A stretch of DNA of 64,000 nucleotides from Cercophora sp. LCS_1. Its lineage: Eukaryota > Ascomycota > Sordariomycetes > Sordariales > Lasiosphaeriaceae. The stretch lies in assembly GCA_036250225.1 (NCBI GenBank), contig JAPZLL010000007.1, positions 1,240,001-1,304,000 on the forward strand, written 5' to 3'. A program made the translations under genes and the position numbers. Of this stretch, positions 1-13,000 are shown piece after piece. Position 1 is the stretch's first letter. Each line of letters begins with the position of its first letter. The notes below the pieces were generated by a model, which saw only the letters and a list, made by a program, of their open reading frames with translations, ran no database searches and was not told the origin of the DNA.

Positions 1-3000
1 ACCACGGCCGAGCAGCGGAAAGGCATCATGATTGCGGGAATAGTAAAGAAGGGGACTATCTAGTATTCTACGGAGGATATAGCCCTTGGTTTTCCGAGGT
101 ATAGAGGCGGGGAAGCGCAAGACGGAAGTTTAGAATTTCGAACCGTGTCTGTCCAGTTTGACCCTGGACCGGGGACAGCGCACGCACAGCGATTCTTCCG
201 AAAGATACCCAGCACGTCCCGTCATCCGGGCGACGATGTGGCAAAGCGGCACCAGGAACACATTTGAATTCATCCTACTATGACCCAGACTGGTGATTGT
301 GCTTTCAACGCCCGTTCTTGATTACCTGACAGCAAAGCTGTTGCATGTCTGGGCGCTTGGCCGAGATTAGGCACGGCGGACCACGACCCTGGCCCGCTGG
401 GCTTGTTCCATCCTTCTTCCAGAATTCGGCCAAGCCCCCACAAACACTGCACCTGGGGAGAAATGAAGGACCCCGGAGCGAGGGGATCTCGGCGTCTCAC
501 AGAAACAACAACCAGCTTTGGTGGAAGAACTGGTAAGAGTGTCATTGTTTTTCATTTTGAGGATTGCGGAGAACTGCGTGCTGGCCGCCCAGCCACCATG
601 GATTTTGACAAAGACCGTTTGTCGCTCGGCGGGCGGGCTTGCAGCCAAGCGTCCCCACGCGGGATGGGGGGGTCTGTCGCGAACGACGAAATGCCGTCTC
701 CTCGCTCCATGTTGCCGGCTCAGCGCTACCTCGAGCCTCGGGCGCTATCGAGAATCAAGATCTCGAGGCTTGAACATGAGAAACTTTGTGCAGGATAGCC
801 GCGCACCTGCGAGTGCTCGAGGAGGACAAGACCGTGGTGTTGTGGTCGTCGAGGCTGCGGAACATCGGGCAGCGCCGCCAAGTGGCCACACCGCACATCA
901 TGCTTGGTTCACGATAGCCAGCCCCTGGCCCAATTAACGGTTCCGCGAATTGTGTGATGCACCGAGTTTCTGCGTTGCGTCCCCGGCATGCAAATTGGTC
1001 AGCGCACGGCAGGGTTGCTCGCGACGACCGTTCCTCGCTGAGCATCGCCGGGCTTTTGTGCTGTCAATCCTCCAGCACCGATACCACCTCAAGTCCACAT
1101 TTACCGGCTTCCGTTTTCGTGCCTCTCTTCGTGGTGCTGAGCATGCGCCGGTCGCGATACTTGTGCCAGGCTGTGTGGAGAGGCGGGGGCGCATGTACCA
1201 GTACCCCTGAAACAAATCGTCCGAGGCATGTCAAAACCCTGTGGCCCAATCATCCAGCCCTGCTGCGAGAGATCGAAGACCCCCCGGACCGGTGCCATGG
1301 CACCCTGCAGAAGGAGAAGACTCTGCCACCTCGTCGCTGATTGGCTTGCATTTCAAGAGGCAATGATCAAGAGGACAGGCCGTGTCCAGAAACGCCAGAG
1401 CAGATCACACACGTTTGTGTTCCCGCAAACTCAAGAGTTTGGTACGTACCAGTCCGCGTCCCTCAACCCCCCGAGCGACGCTGCAGCCCTGGGCATTGGA
1501 CGCGCCACCCGTCAGAGACTGACTGCACCACCGCACAAATCCGGCTGAAGTTGTCGTCGTCCGAGCTGGGTGGGTTTGTTGGGTTTTAAATTTCAGTGTG
1601 GAGGACCACACAAGTCGCCACTTTTGCGTAGTCCTGTCCTAATCTTGTCTTGGTTTGTGCCGCGGCGTGGATTGCAAAACGTCTGCGCAACCTAAAATGG
1701 GCATTGTGTGCAGGTGGGCGGAGAAGCATGGCATGGGATGATGATGGCTCGTGTCAACGAAGGCCCCAGCAAGCCCACCTCTTTCAGCTCGAGGAATGGA
1801 GAACCCGCCCCAAGCAGAACTCGAACTTGGCTCGGCAGGGTCCCGCGGTCAATGGCGGTGCGCCCTGACAATGTCTCGCGCATTTTATTTCTCCAGATGC
1901 CTGTCTCTCTTGAGACGTTGAAGATTGAAGCTTGTTGCCCCCGAGCTCCGGGGCTGCAAAAGGTACCCGTCGTGGGGATGGGCAAATGCGGGGGTGCGTG
2001 TCGAACCATCTCGATTCTCGCCCCGGATACTGCCAGACCCTCGAGGGCCCGTGAGCTGAATGTTGACGATACGTAAGCGTCCGGTGCCCAGAGGCAGCAG
2101 CAGACGCTGCGGAAATGCGGACGAACCTGGAATGGGAATGTCAGGTACAGTACTGCCGAAGGTACTCCGTGCCATGCTCGCCGAGTGGCTTTGATCCGAA
2201 GACGGATTGTGGTCACACCTCCAGTCAACAGGTCGAGCGTACCTTGTTACCAGCTCCATGTGGTGGAGACTGCCCAGCGAGATCCGGCGATGCTTTTCTC
2301 GCTGGGTTCCTGTCGTGCGGGTTTTGCTTGTGGTCGAAACCAAGGGCTTCCCGCCGGGGTCTGCGTTTGCTTCCGCCACTTGCATCGTGAACAGCAGCTC
2401 CTGGGCGCCTCGCGACTGCTTCTCGCAATTCTGCATCGTAGGGAGGCGGCTCGCGGCAGTCTGGAGAGACAATCTGGAACCCGACGCTCGGCTGTCCAAA
2501 AGGGAACAGTGATTGCGGCAAAAAGGTACTTGGCAGGGAGAAGCTTACTTGATCTTGATGGTGGGGACAAGAAAAGAGGTGCTCTCAATTCCATCGACGA
2601 ACGTCGCGTCGGTCTGGGCTGCTTAAACTACACGTCCTCCGGCTCTGAAATATCGCATGATGGTTGAAATATTGCCTTGCACGCGTTGAAAAGGCATGCA
2701 ACCACCGTTTAGGGCTTCGTGAGCATTGTTGTAGATTCAGAATAAGTTGTCGAAATGGTCGACTGACGCTTTTTTCCGTGGCACGCTCTGGTCTAAAAAC
2801 GTGTGGGCGGCGGGTTTGTCTCCAACCGGGGTACGTACCGCGCAGCTTCATCAATCGCGACCGCTCTGCGGGGCCCTGAACCCAAGCCGGGGCGGGTGGG
2901 TGGCAGCCTCTTTTGTGGTTTGTCTGGTGCTGCACTGTTGTTGGCTGCCGCGGGCTGCTGGCTACTCCCTGGCGGCCTTGCCAGGACTTGGGCTAGCGTC

Positions 3001-3267
3001 CGGCCTGCGTTTTAGTCGCTCGCCTAAACAGCAGCAGGGGCAGACCTCGCTGGCAAATCCGCGCTCGACACTGCAACTCCCAAATCTCGACCTTGCAATT
3101 TGAGATTCCTCTTTCCCGTTCCTCACCCAAACCACACCAAAACTGCGTGCAAAACACACATTTTTTGCGCTCGCCACGCCTCGTCGACGCGCTTTCACTC
3201 ACTTGCCGCTGCAAAGGATTGCGATTCTTGCCGAGCACCCTCTTCGGTCGGTCTCGGTCCGTCAGCC
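1..3267. other. gene-free stretch upstream of sif2
   Basis: I see no recognisable gene here. Open frames on both strands are short, overlap each other and resemble nothing I know. The last few hundred bases before 3268 are rich in C, T and A and are probably the promoter and leader of the WD40 gene that follows. Base composition is balanced, with no AT-rich block that would suggest RIP-mutated repeats. Confidence 0.6.
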
Positions 3268-5551
3268 ATGAAGGAACTGCTCGACACGGACCGGGTCAAC
3301 TATCTCGTCTGGAGGTTCGTTGGATTTCGCTGCCCTTCAAAATCCCCGGCCAACCGCTCGGTTTCGGGGGATATAGCTCTCTGGTCGCTAACACTGCTTT
3401 TCTTTGCCCCGAACACAGATATCTTCTCGAATCAAGTAAGTCACTTTGGGTCGTGTGCGGTTTTTTGCGGGCGCTTGGTGTGCCGCTGCTTGTCGGTTGT
3501 GTTTTTGTGAGACTGACCGCGGCGCTTCGCCATTTCAGATTATCGAGACGCAGCCGCCAACCTGCAAAAAGAATGGAGAATCAGCCAGCCTCACCGGCAT
3601 TTTGACTTTGCGCCATTTGTCAAAGGCCATGCGTTGACGACGCTCCTCAACAAAGGCCTGCTCTACGAAGACGCCCAGCGCCAGTTTGCAGAGCAACGGG
3701 TACGTTACGCTCACTACTTTTTCCCCCTTTGCATCTCACATTTTCTCCTTGGTGTCGCCTCAGGCACTGAAGGGGGCGGGTGCGCTGGCTTCCTCCCAGG
3801 GGCTGCACTGCAGTGTGCCGGGGTGCTGACGGGTCTTGCAGGGGCTGCAGGAAACGGCCGGGGCGCGGGGCGTTTTTGGCCCGCTCAAGTTTGAGAGCGA
3901 CAGGAATGCCGGCGAGGATGGCGACGAGGAGGACTCCGAGCCGGACCATGAGCCGGAGGAGCACGAGAACTCGCGAAAGCGTCCAGTGGACAGGCAACAT
4001 CACGGAGCATCCAATGGATCGCCGGCTAAGCGCCAAAGACTGAACAACGGCTACGAGAACGGGGCGGATTCAGCCACCGACCCCATGGAGATTGACCACC
4101 AGCAGGACAACAACCACGCCTACCCGTCACCGCTCGAGGGCGAACAGGCTGCATCGCCACTGCCACGGACTGAGGGCCCCGATAAGGGCACTCAGGTCGA
4201 AAAGGCTCACGAATTGACCCAGGAGACCATCTTTTTGCGTCTCGGCGCTGATGAGGCGGCAGAAACCTCTGAAGCCTCGCCAGGACGAGCTAGCGAAAAC
4301 CCGATTGTGCTGGTTTCCGAGTGGAACCCCCAGGACCCATCGAGCTTGGCGGCTGCCGGGACCGATGCGCTAGCCCGCGTTTGGACCGTCTCGCGTGGAG
4401 CCGTCTCCGACACCACCACACAGCCGGATCACGTGGATGGTGTCACCCTTCCCTTCATGAACCTGGCCGACGACGACCTCCCCAGGAGCGCATTCGTCAA
4501 TTCGATGGCTTGGAACTCAAAGGGAGATGCCATTGCCATTGCCTTCGAGTATGGCAGTGGCAACAATGAGACCGGAAATAGGGCACGAATCAGCATCATG
4601 GCCCCGGACGGGACTAATCTGCATCGAATCGATGGTATTGAGCCTCCGGTCATCAAGCTGCGTTGGAGCCCCAGCGACGAGTACATTCTAAGCGTCAGCC
4701 CCGAAAAGCGAGGCACCCTTGTGACAGTCTTCTCTTCCAAGGTCGACCAATCACTCTCGTACTTCGTCGACCACGACATAGGTGCCGACCCTCTTGACGC
4801 CACATGGATCAGCGACACAGACTTTGTCTTGTGCGGCGGAGACCTTCTAATCTCTCTGCATTGCACTGAGAATGGCATTGTTCCTGGAAGAACCTTTGAG
4901 ACTGGTCGCGACGAATGCTTCACGCATGTGCAATTCGACTGGCGTTCCAGGTTGATGGCCACAGCAAGTGAGAAGGGTGTGATTGATGTAAGTACATGCT
5001 TGTCTCTTGGGAATGAAGTGTTGGGGGAATGGTAAAATACTGATGCGTTACAGCTGTGGACCGAATCCGGCGAACGTCGCTCCATCAACGCTCACATCGG
5101 TCCCATCTATGCCCTCCAGTGGCAGCCGCTCCAGACCGAGCCGACCGATGACGAGAGATTGCTAGCCTCTAGTGGAGATGATGGCGCTATTTGCATCTGG
5201 AACGTGCGGAGTCTCGACACCAAGCAACCCAAGCACTCGATGACAATGTCTTCTGCGGTGCTCAATCTCTCGATGACACCTGACGGTGCCTTCATTGCTG
5301 GAGCGACCAACGACAGAATCATGATATGGAAAGTCGGCGACAGTGCATTCCCCAGGGCTAGCTGGAACAAGACCCCACACCCTGGTTGGCTGAGTCCCAA
5401 GGATAAAGAGGAAGACGATCAACCATGCTTAGGATGGGACTCGGAAGGACAGAAGCTTGTCTACGGTGCAAACAGTAGAGTAAGTGTCTCTCTGACGTTT
5501 GTGGATTTCTCGACTAACCCGTCACAGCTTGCCGTCATCAATTTTCGTTAG
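3268..5551 (+). CDS. sif2: Sif2/TBL1/Tig1-type LisH and WD40 repressor subunit
   Basis: Likely scaffold subunit of a Set3/Hos2-type histone deacetylase complex in the nucleus (yeast Sif2, human TBL1X, Magnaporthe Tig1). Proposed exons: 3268-3314, 3419-3435, 3539-3699, 3842-4987, 5054-5479 and 5528-5551, giving 606 residues. Every junction keeps phase and has GT..AG ends. The second exon is only 17 nt. The N-terminus reads MKELLDTDRVNYLVWRYLLE, a LisH dimerisation motif. An acidic linker follows with a basic KRQR nuclear-signal-like patch. WD40 repeats fill roughly residues 260-606, with blades ending in LARVW, LWTES, ICIWN and IMIWK. The protein closes with LAVINFR, the shape expected of the last beta strand in TBL1 relatives, so the stop at 5549-5551 looks genuine. 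Odd point: the frame stays open far beyond this stop (next entry). The family call is firm; the first two junctions are the least certain. Confidence 0.9.
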
Positions 5552-6805
5552 TGCCGTGAACAAGAGCCCATCCAAGAAGCCGTCGCTTCCGCCCAGTCTA
5601 CAACCAGCCACGCAGGCCCCAGCCACGATGTAGAGCATGAGCCGATGTCCGAGCTTGACATATGGGAGCCAAGCTCTCCGGAAAACAAGACGTCCGAAAG
5701 CTCTTAGGAAGAGAACTCGGCTGGCTCTAGCTCGACCGACGAGAAATCGTCCAAATCGAAGCCGCGCAAGGCTTCATCCCGCGGCAAAGGCAAGGCGAAA
5801 GCCAAATTCAGGAAGTTGGTTCAGGGATTGCGTCCAAGAAAAGATTCGAGCCCCTCGGAAGGTGACTCGTCAAAGACCAAGAAAACGACTCGAGAGACCA
5901 AGTCCGTGGCTCTTAGCCTCAGGCCCAGGAAGGTGGTGAGCTATGCAGAGGCCTCATCCCCGTCTACCGAAAATGAGGGGCAGATTAGCCAAGTTGAGCC
6001 CTCAGAGGAAGACGAGAGGGTGTCCCCGGCCGGTTCTGAGGGAAGTCCCAGACCAAGACAGAGGAAGAGGGCTCGTCGGTCTCGGCCGCCAGTTGTCCTC
6101 GACTCCCCCGAGCCAGAGGTGGAAAGCACTCGCCACCAGTCGCCTGTCGCCTTAAACTCTACTCTGACGACCTTCCCAAGCACCGCACCGCACCAGTCGC
6201 TCTTGGATCTGAGCATCGAGTCGAACCCTCCCCGTCTGTCATCGGATTCGATGAAGAGACATCACTCACCAGAGACCGAGGAACGTCGAGTGCGATTCAA
6301 GGTCGATGAAGCAACAGGGTCAGGCCACACGTTTTTCAACCTTCCCATCCGCACTCGCCAGCGCCCTGTCCCGTCCATGCCAGCTTTAAGACCAATGTCG
6401 GGGGTATCGGCTGTTGCCAGTGAGGGACGGGTGGCAGCCAACTACCCCACAGGAAGCGGCAATCCAATAACTCACTTGCCGGGACGCACTCTAGCTGCCT
6501 CTCATGCTAGCAAGGGATCCGTGGCAGATGAGCACCCCACGTCCACCTCTTCGTCGGCCCGTTATGGAAAGCTCCCGGCCAACCCATCTGGCGGTCCGTC
6601 TCGCGCGCCGTTCCAAGCACCCCCTCAACCGCTTGCCCCGACCCTCTCTCGTGCCACCTCACAAGTGCCCACCCGCACTTCTGGTAAGCAGCCGGAACCC
6701 GGGTCTACCTCGGCGCCCGCCAACTCCAGCCCAGCTTCGAGTTCAAGCCGTTCCCTTTTTCAAAGGAAGTTCAGCGCCTTCCGCAAGAAGCCGGAGGGTA
6801 AATAG
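5552..6805 (+). CDS. in-frame ORF behind the sif2 stop; possible C-terminal extension or separate gene
   Basis: This frame is the same as the last sif2 exons. After the TAG at 5549-5551 it runs for 418 codons with one further stop, TAG at 5705-5707, and ends at TAG 6803-6805. Between 5708 and 6250 there is no in-frame ATG, so it cannot easily be an independent gene that begins downstream of the second stop. The encoded sequence looks like real but disordered protein: Ser, Pro and Arg rich, with two LRPRK motifs, a basic RQRKRARRSR nuclear-signal-like stretch and many SP sites. I recognise no domain. Possible readings: (a) a C-terminal extension of the WD40 protein made by alternative 3' splice sites or stop readthrough; (b) a neighbouring gene with a hidden first exon; (c) a decayed gene. 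The sequence alone does not decide between these. Confidence 0.4.
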
Positions 6806-7385
6806 GGGGTAGGGAGGATCAAGTCGTTCGACTGCGGCAAGCTTCGCAATGTTTGCATATTCCAAGTCTGTTGCCAGAATGTTGGTGAGCTGGTAAAGTT
6901 ACAGACCTCCCTGGAACTTGATCATACCAACTTATTGATAGTTGGCCAGCAAGCATCACAATCTGCGATGACTGTTTGGAAATATAGGCATGGCTAAGGA
7001 CTCCCCCAAGCGTGATTTGATAGTTGTGCTTTGAGCACATGTTGGAATACTGTAGTTTGGTATGTGTGGGACGAGGACGGACGCAGGTACAGCAGCTTGA
7101 TCTGCATTTGGTGGAGATGGATAGTTCCTTTCCTCAACACTAGATAGCCAGATAGAAGGGGAGGCAGTATCAGCACGGCACAGCACACCTTGTGCACATG
7201 CCGGCTGATGCTGCCTCCCCTGCAAGCTCAAATAAACCTGTGTGTTCACAACTTTTCGGTGGTATGCTAAGAAAGCCCGTGCATCTAAGTGTTGCACGCG
7301 CGGATATCCGGCGCCGCATAACCCCCCTTCGACCTCGACCAGTCATGACATTTGCAGTGCGCCATGCAGAGGAGACGCCGGAAAT

Positions 7386-7765
7386 GTCACAGATCACCAA
7401 GTGGTAGCAATACAACCAGTGACTTGGATGAATCCCGCATCGACGGCTCCTCACCATCTATGTGCCGGAAGTATCCCCATATCACAAAACGCCGGGGGGA
7501 AACGATGTGTGCAGTGACTTGGATATCTTTTGTGCTGTTCATTCCTTGCCACCTGTGCACCAGAAGTCTGTCCATATCACAAATCACCAGGTGACAATAA
7601 TGTGTGTAGTGGCTCGGATATCTTCCGCAGTGTTGTTTCCTCACCATCCATGCACCCAAAGAATGTCCAGACTATAAGCCACCAAGCAATAGCAATGTGC
7701 AGGAACACTTGGATATCCTCAGTATACATGATTCCTTGCTGTCTTGTCTCGGCGCGCACTTATCA
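7386..7765. repeat. 95-bp tandem repeat, four diverged copies
   Basis: Four consecutive units start at 7386, 7481, 7576 and 7671, a spacing of exactly 95 bp each time. Each unit begins with a form of ATCACAAATCACC. At offset 33 each carries a form of GTGACTTGGATATC (7419, 7514, 7609, 7704), and near offset 65 a form of CCTCACCATC. Copies differ at many positions but without length changes. No flanking inverted repeats or duplicated target site were seen. The period is not a multiple of three, so it is not a protein repeat. Confidence 0.85.
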
Positions 7766-10700
7766 CCGAATATACACCAAAGCAAAAAAAAAAAAGACTG
7801 TGTATATCCACTACGAACCATGACCTTTCATAGCTGACCGGGCGGCAGACCTTGACCAGACCCAAACCCATTTGGTCGATGAACACAGGGTCGGTTTCAA
7901 GCTCCATGTCAGGCAGACCTTTACAAGTCCCGAGCCCATCTAGCCAACAGCTAGGCAAGAACAGCCTTCTCACTCCGTGGGGGCCACACCAGCCTTGTGT
8001 GCGAATTTCATGAATGGGCCTATCATTTCATCGTGGCAGTGGTCGAGGTCGAATGTGGTCCTGGTGGTTTCAGGGTTTCAGATTGCGTCCAGCGGAAAAC
8101 TTCCGACGGTGACGGTCTAAATTATGGGTTGGCCAATCAGGTTGGGTAAGTTTGGTTTTGGGGAGGAGTCCCGGGATCCACGTGGATTTTACTGTGTAGG
8201 GGACTGGGATTGGGGGGATGAGTAAGGGGAGAATGGTGTTGGGTGAGTGAGGACGAGGAAGAGATTTTCTCGGGGATACCCCGTTGTGATGTGAGAGACG
8301 TCGAAGCGGTGAAACTTGTGGTATAGTCTGTAGATGTTCGCAGGGGTGATGTTCCTTTTGTTTCTTGTCTCAGCGAAACGATCGAAAGTTCCACCGCTTG
8401 ATGTGTCCTATTTTCGTGCAACAAACAGTAGGGCAAGAAAAGGCAAAAGCCGGACGAGGTGGGTGTAAGCATGGAAGGGAGGTGACGATGTTGGGCCCCC
8501 GCTATCATTTTCGGGTGGCAGCATCTTGTTTCCGGGTCACGGCAGACAGCCGCCGACCAGCGTTGTCGTCTGGAGCGAAAAAAATACAAGGAGACAAGTG
8601 TTGTGCGTGATGGGCGATTTGGATCTCGCCTGCGTGACGCCTCAAATCCTTGCAGATCAGGGCCCCCGCGAGAAGAGGCAGCGCGCGACCGGAGCGACAG
8701 CTTGTTACCACGGTTGCACGGCTCCGTTGGAAACAGGAGGCCAGTGAGCTGAGCCATGTCAGGTCCCAGCAGTAGGCGCAGACTTTGCTGGGCCGTTTCT
8801 TACGGCCCCTTCCTTGTTTTTATTAATAGATAGTTTCATGAGGCTACACCGGATTTTTGGGGTGCTACTGAAGCAAGGCAGGAAGGAAGGGCATCTGAAT
8901 AAGCATTCGGACAGCAGTCAGGGCTTCCCCGATGCGAAGGCGTGGGACGAGGGATGGAGGGTTAAGTCACGTGCTGTCCGGTTATGCAAAACTCGCAGAA
9001 GAGCGTTTGTGGAAACACCCGCTCGCCGCCTGTCTGTCACCATCCCCCCATGATCTGTGCCGGCCTTTTCCATGCTTGCCTCCCATGGGCTGACGAGTCG
9101 ATCGACCCTTCGGCCGTGGTGTCTCAACGTCACCAACCACAGTGCTCGCCGGCTTGAGTCGCTAGCCAGTAGGCGGGCCGGGTAGCGAACGCGGAGCGCA
9201 TCTGACACAGGCAAGCCGTACCAAGCGCGCCACATCCCCCGACGGCGATGGGGAATTGGTTGAAACGCCGCGACAGCAAAGCAACCTGCATCTGAGGAAA
9301 AATGACACATGACGGATCACCACCCGAGCTGAAGCCGCCTTTTCCTATTCTCTATCGTTTCTTCTCCCCGCTTCTGCCCACTCCAGAGTCCAGACATCCT
9401 TTTCATCTCCCGATATCGCGAATCAAGGGATCTCGTTGCCCCGAGGGCCAACCCAACCCGTGCTACCACGTGATGAAATTCCCCGGCAGCAGTTGAGGCC
9501 GCTGCCGAAGGAGGGGGGCGACCTGCTTAGCTAAGGACGGAGGGATTTATTAAGTTATTAGCCAAGGTAGCCGCGAGAAAACGCCCTGGGTTGTCGCTCC
9601 CAAACTCCCCCGTCCCACCACCAGTGCCACCACCACTGTCATCCCTTGCTTCCTGCTGCACGGCTGCGCATCCTGCATGTCGAACTGCACGGGCACACGG
9701 GCTGCACCTTCTGCATCCATCCACAAAAGGATCTCCGCACCCCGAGCGGACCCACCAAGGGCCACCCCTCCCCCTTGCTCCTTCCTCCCACCCCTTCGCA
9801 CAAATGACTCCAAGCACCGAAGCCACCAGCGCAGAACCGCCCGAGAAGGCCAGGCTTGCCAGATCCCACAAGCCTCGCCGTGTGGAACGCCCTCAACTTA
9901 CCGAGTTTTCGACTTGGGCGAATGAGGCACGCCAGACCAACACCAACGGCTTGCATATGCGTGAGAATGAGCTGCATGGCCGGATGCATGCCTTTCTCAT
10001 CCTTTTTTCTTTTGTTGTTCGATGCCCTCTCTCTGTCCGTCGAGCCTCAGGCAGGGTGCTTTGATCCACCCCCCTCCCTTGACCCCTGGAAGTCCCCCCC
10101 GCCACCCGTTGGAGGTGCTCCCGCCTTTCCTGGATCGCGTCGTTGCTTGTCTGCTCGCCTGTCTGCTTTTGTGTTTCTTGCGGCCTCCCGGACCATGTCC
10201 CGCGTCACCATCAGCACGTCCGCACACATGCAGTCAGTGATGGGTCCGGCGTTTGTTGATTGATGCCCGGACGGTTGCCCACCATTCCCATCAACGCCCA
10301 ACCACCCAGATCTGGAACGCTCGGTAATGCGTGGATCTCACCGGGTATATCTGTCACCACGCGGATGCGCATCGACACATGCCCGCTGCGAAAATAATCT
10401 GCGGGATGCGGTCACGACAGACAAACCAGCAGCGCCGCCACGCTGGGGAAGCAACGAAGGAGCGTGAGTGACGGCCGGACGGGAGGGCGGGGAGCTCGTC
10501 ATACATATGGATGCGTCCCGTCACCAAGGTATATCTCTCTGCCTTTCGGAGAATGATATATGCCAGCCAGTATGTCTGGGACCACGACATGTTCCATATG
10601 GGTAATATGCGGGCTATTTAGATTGATAACGAGGTGTGTTGGATGTTCGCTTGGCACCAGACCCGCCCTGCACGTCCCTTTTCCCAAAGGTCGCGATCGA

Positions 10701-12972
10701 CTCCAGTCTGCCCGAGCCCGTGACACAGACACCTCTCTCCGGCGGACGCATTGCCCAAAGCATCGCGACGAGCATGGACAAGCAGCAGCGGAAGCAGGAG
10801 GAGGCAGAAGCAGAAGCAGCAGCAAGCACATGGCATGCAGTAGCTTAAACATGCGCACCAGTGCTGGCCAAAACCTTGTCGCTATTCCCCCTTTGGTGTT
10901 TGGCTCTTGGCCTTGAATGCGTTTTGTGTAGCTTCGCGAACCGAGCCGAGCCGATCAGAGGCCTAGAGACCAGTGGGCGGGCGGGCGACCAGCAGGAAAC
11001 CGAGCCTGAAACTGGATCGCCATGAGTCGCGCTCATCAACCCAACCCGAACCCACCAGCGGATCCTGACTGCTTTTGAATTTCGTCGGCGCTGGCGCTGA
11101 CGCCCCCAGCCCAACGCCTCCAACGAACGCCAGCCCACCAGAAGATCTCCGGTAGATGATCGAAGGTTCCGGTCGATGAGGGCATTTATGTTGGGGATGG
11201 ATCCCTCCGTTCGCCTTCCGGCCGTGAGATAATTCTCCTATGCTCTCCGCATGCGGGAGTGCGCTGGCAAAAGGTGGAGATAGCAGATGCAGAAGACCCT
11301 TCTTCCTCACGTCTGAATCAGGTTGGTCAGCCCCAGGTCGACAGCCGCATGGGGTTTAACCCGGTCCCATCACCTGCCTTTTTATTCTCTCTTCTAATTT
11401 TGAACAATGAGACTGCCACGTGCAACATCCCTCACTCCGATTTAGCGCCTACGCTGGACGGATGGCGTGCTCAACCGAGGCGAAGAGCAGAAGTGCCAGG
11501 AGAGGCGGTATTTATCCATCGGGCGCGGTGATGCCCTCAGATATACGCCCAAAAGAAAACAGATGGCCGTCGCGGGCTGAGAAGAATGGCATTACGTCGG
11601 ACGCGGCATGGCGATGGTTTGTGTGGTTTCTAGTGTCAGAGACTAACTGAGACGACGGCGGGTCCACAACCTGGTGTTTGCGAGCCTTGGACGGGCGAAG
11701 GCATGATTTTTCTGGAAGCCTGGGGGAGAAGCATTGCGAAATAATGATTGCCGGGGCGGATATGCACAACGTCTTCTTTCCTGAATGATCTCCCCTCCGA
11801 TCAGGATACTACCCGTGGGCCTTTTTTTTTCTTTCTTGCGATGTTCGTGGGATCGACCGCCCCATCCTGCCGTTGACCAAGATCCACCCACAGGCGTAGG
11901 ATGGGTTTCGCATCGGGGCCACGACAACTAAAACGGACTTGCGGAGGCGCTTAGGTGAAGCTTCCTTGCAGCCTCATTCATCACCAACCCACACAATACA
12001 GCGAAGTTTAGTGGGCGGCAGGTGTGCAAAAGCGCGGCGCGGAATCATGATAGGATTCGCATGCATCCAACAAGTACATACTCGACAGCCCGCCAGGTCT
12101 TTGCCGACAGGTGGTCCTTATTTTTATTTTGGCTTGTGTCGCCATCACCCGATTGCCGTCCTAGGTCCCGCCCTTTCGCTTGGTAGGTTTGGCTTCCGCA
12201 GATCTGCCACGCCCTCTGCCCGCTAGGTGCACTCTTCTCGTCGGTCACACGCCCCTGATAATTACACGCTCCGCCCCTCCTGTTTCTTTTCGCGGGGAAC
12301 CAGCTCGGCTCCTCTGGGGGTGGCCTGGGGAACGGGGCGTTTCATCTAGAATCGGGGGTTCTCTCTCCAGGCCGCATCGGTAGCCAACCGGGCTGCGAGG
12401 GCAGCCTCATATGGATGCAATCTCGGTGCTTTATTATGACCATGGACGGCCGTGCGGTGGGTGTGAGATGTGTGGTGGAGATGTGATGTGGCAGATATGA
12501 TGTATGGGGAAAAGAAGGGGTGAGATGCTAGTGGTAGTTTTTCACCGAAGCCCCCCATAATTTTCGTCCCGTGGTTATGACACTTTTGGCGTCAGTTAGC
12601 CGACGCCGAGGCCTTTGCTCGCGTCCCCTCCCGTCGATTTTTTTTTTCTGCCGCTTTTCGACTGTGAGGGCCTGCTGCAGGCAGGATGACGGGTGCGGTG
12701 TGCTGACGTCCGAAAAGGTGACGACGGCACGTCGATGGGTTGAGATATGGATGGGTGTGAAGCCTTGCGTGGTTGGCGGTGCGCGTCTGTCCCTAGGTCC
12801 ATACGTATGACCGAGTCCTTTTTTCTGCACTTTTGCTGCTTTAATGCTTGCACACGCCTTTTCACGATGCATCTTCTTCGGCTTCCCGCTTTGACTCACC
12901 TTGATGGGATGTTTGCCGTTCGGCGGTGGAGAGGGCGCGGAGAGCAGACAGCGAGGAGGTGCATCGCATCGC

Positions 12973-13000
12973 AGGACAGGACAGGACAGGACAGGACAGG
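12973..13000. repeat. AGGAC pentanucleotide microsatellite
   Basis: Five perfect AGGAC units followed by AGG, in non-coding DNA. A simple slippage repeat. Confidence 0.9.

Noticed and set aside
7846..7945. Two similar segments beginning GGCAGACCTT, about 62 bp apart
   Set aside because: Similarity covers only about 33 bases with many mismatches; too weak to call a repeat.
8137..8757. 206-codon minus-strand frame
   Set aside because: The C-terminal half is Ser/Thr/Pro low complexity, the rest resembles nothing; it overlaps frames on the other strand.
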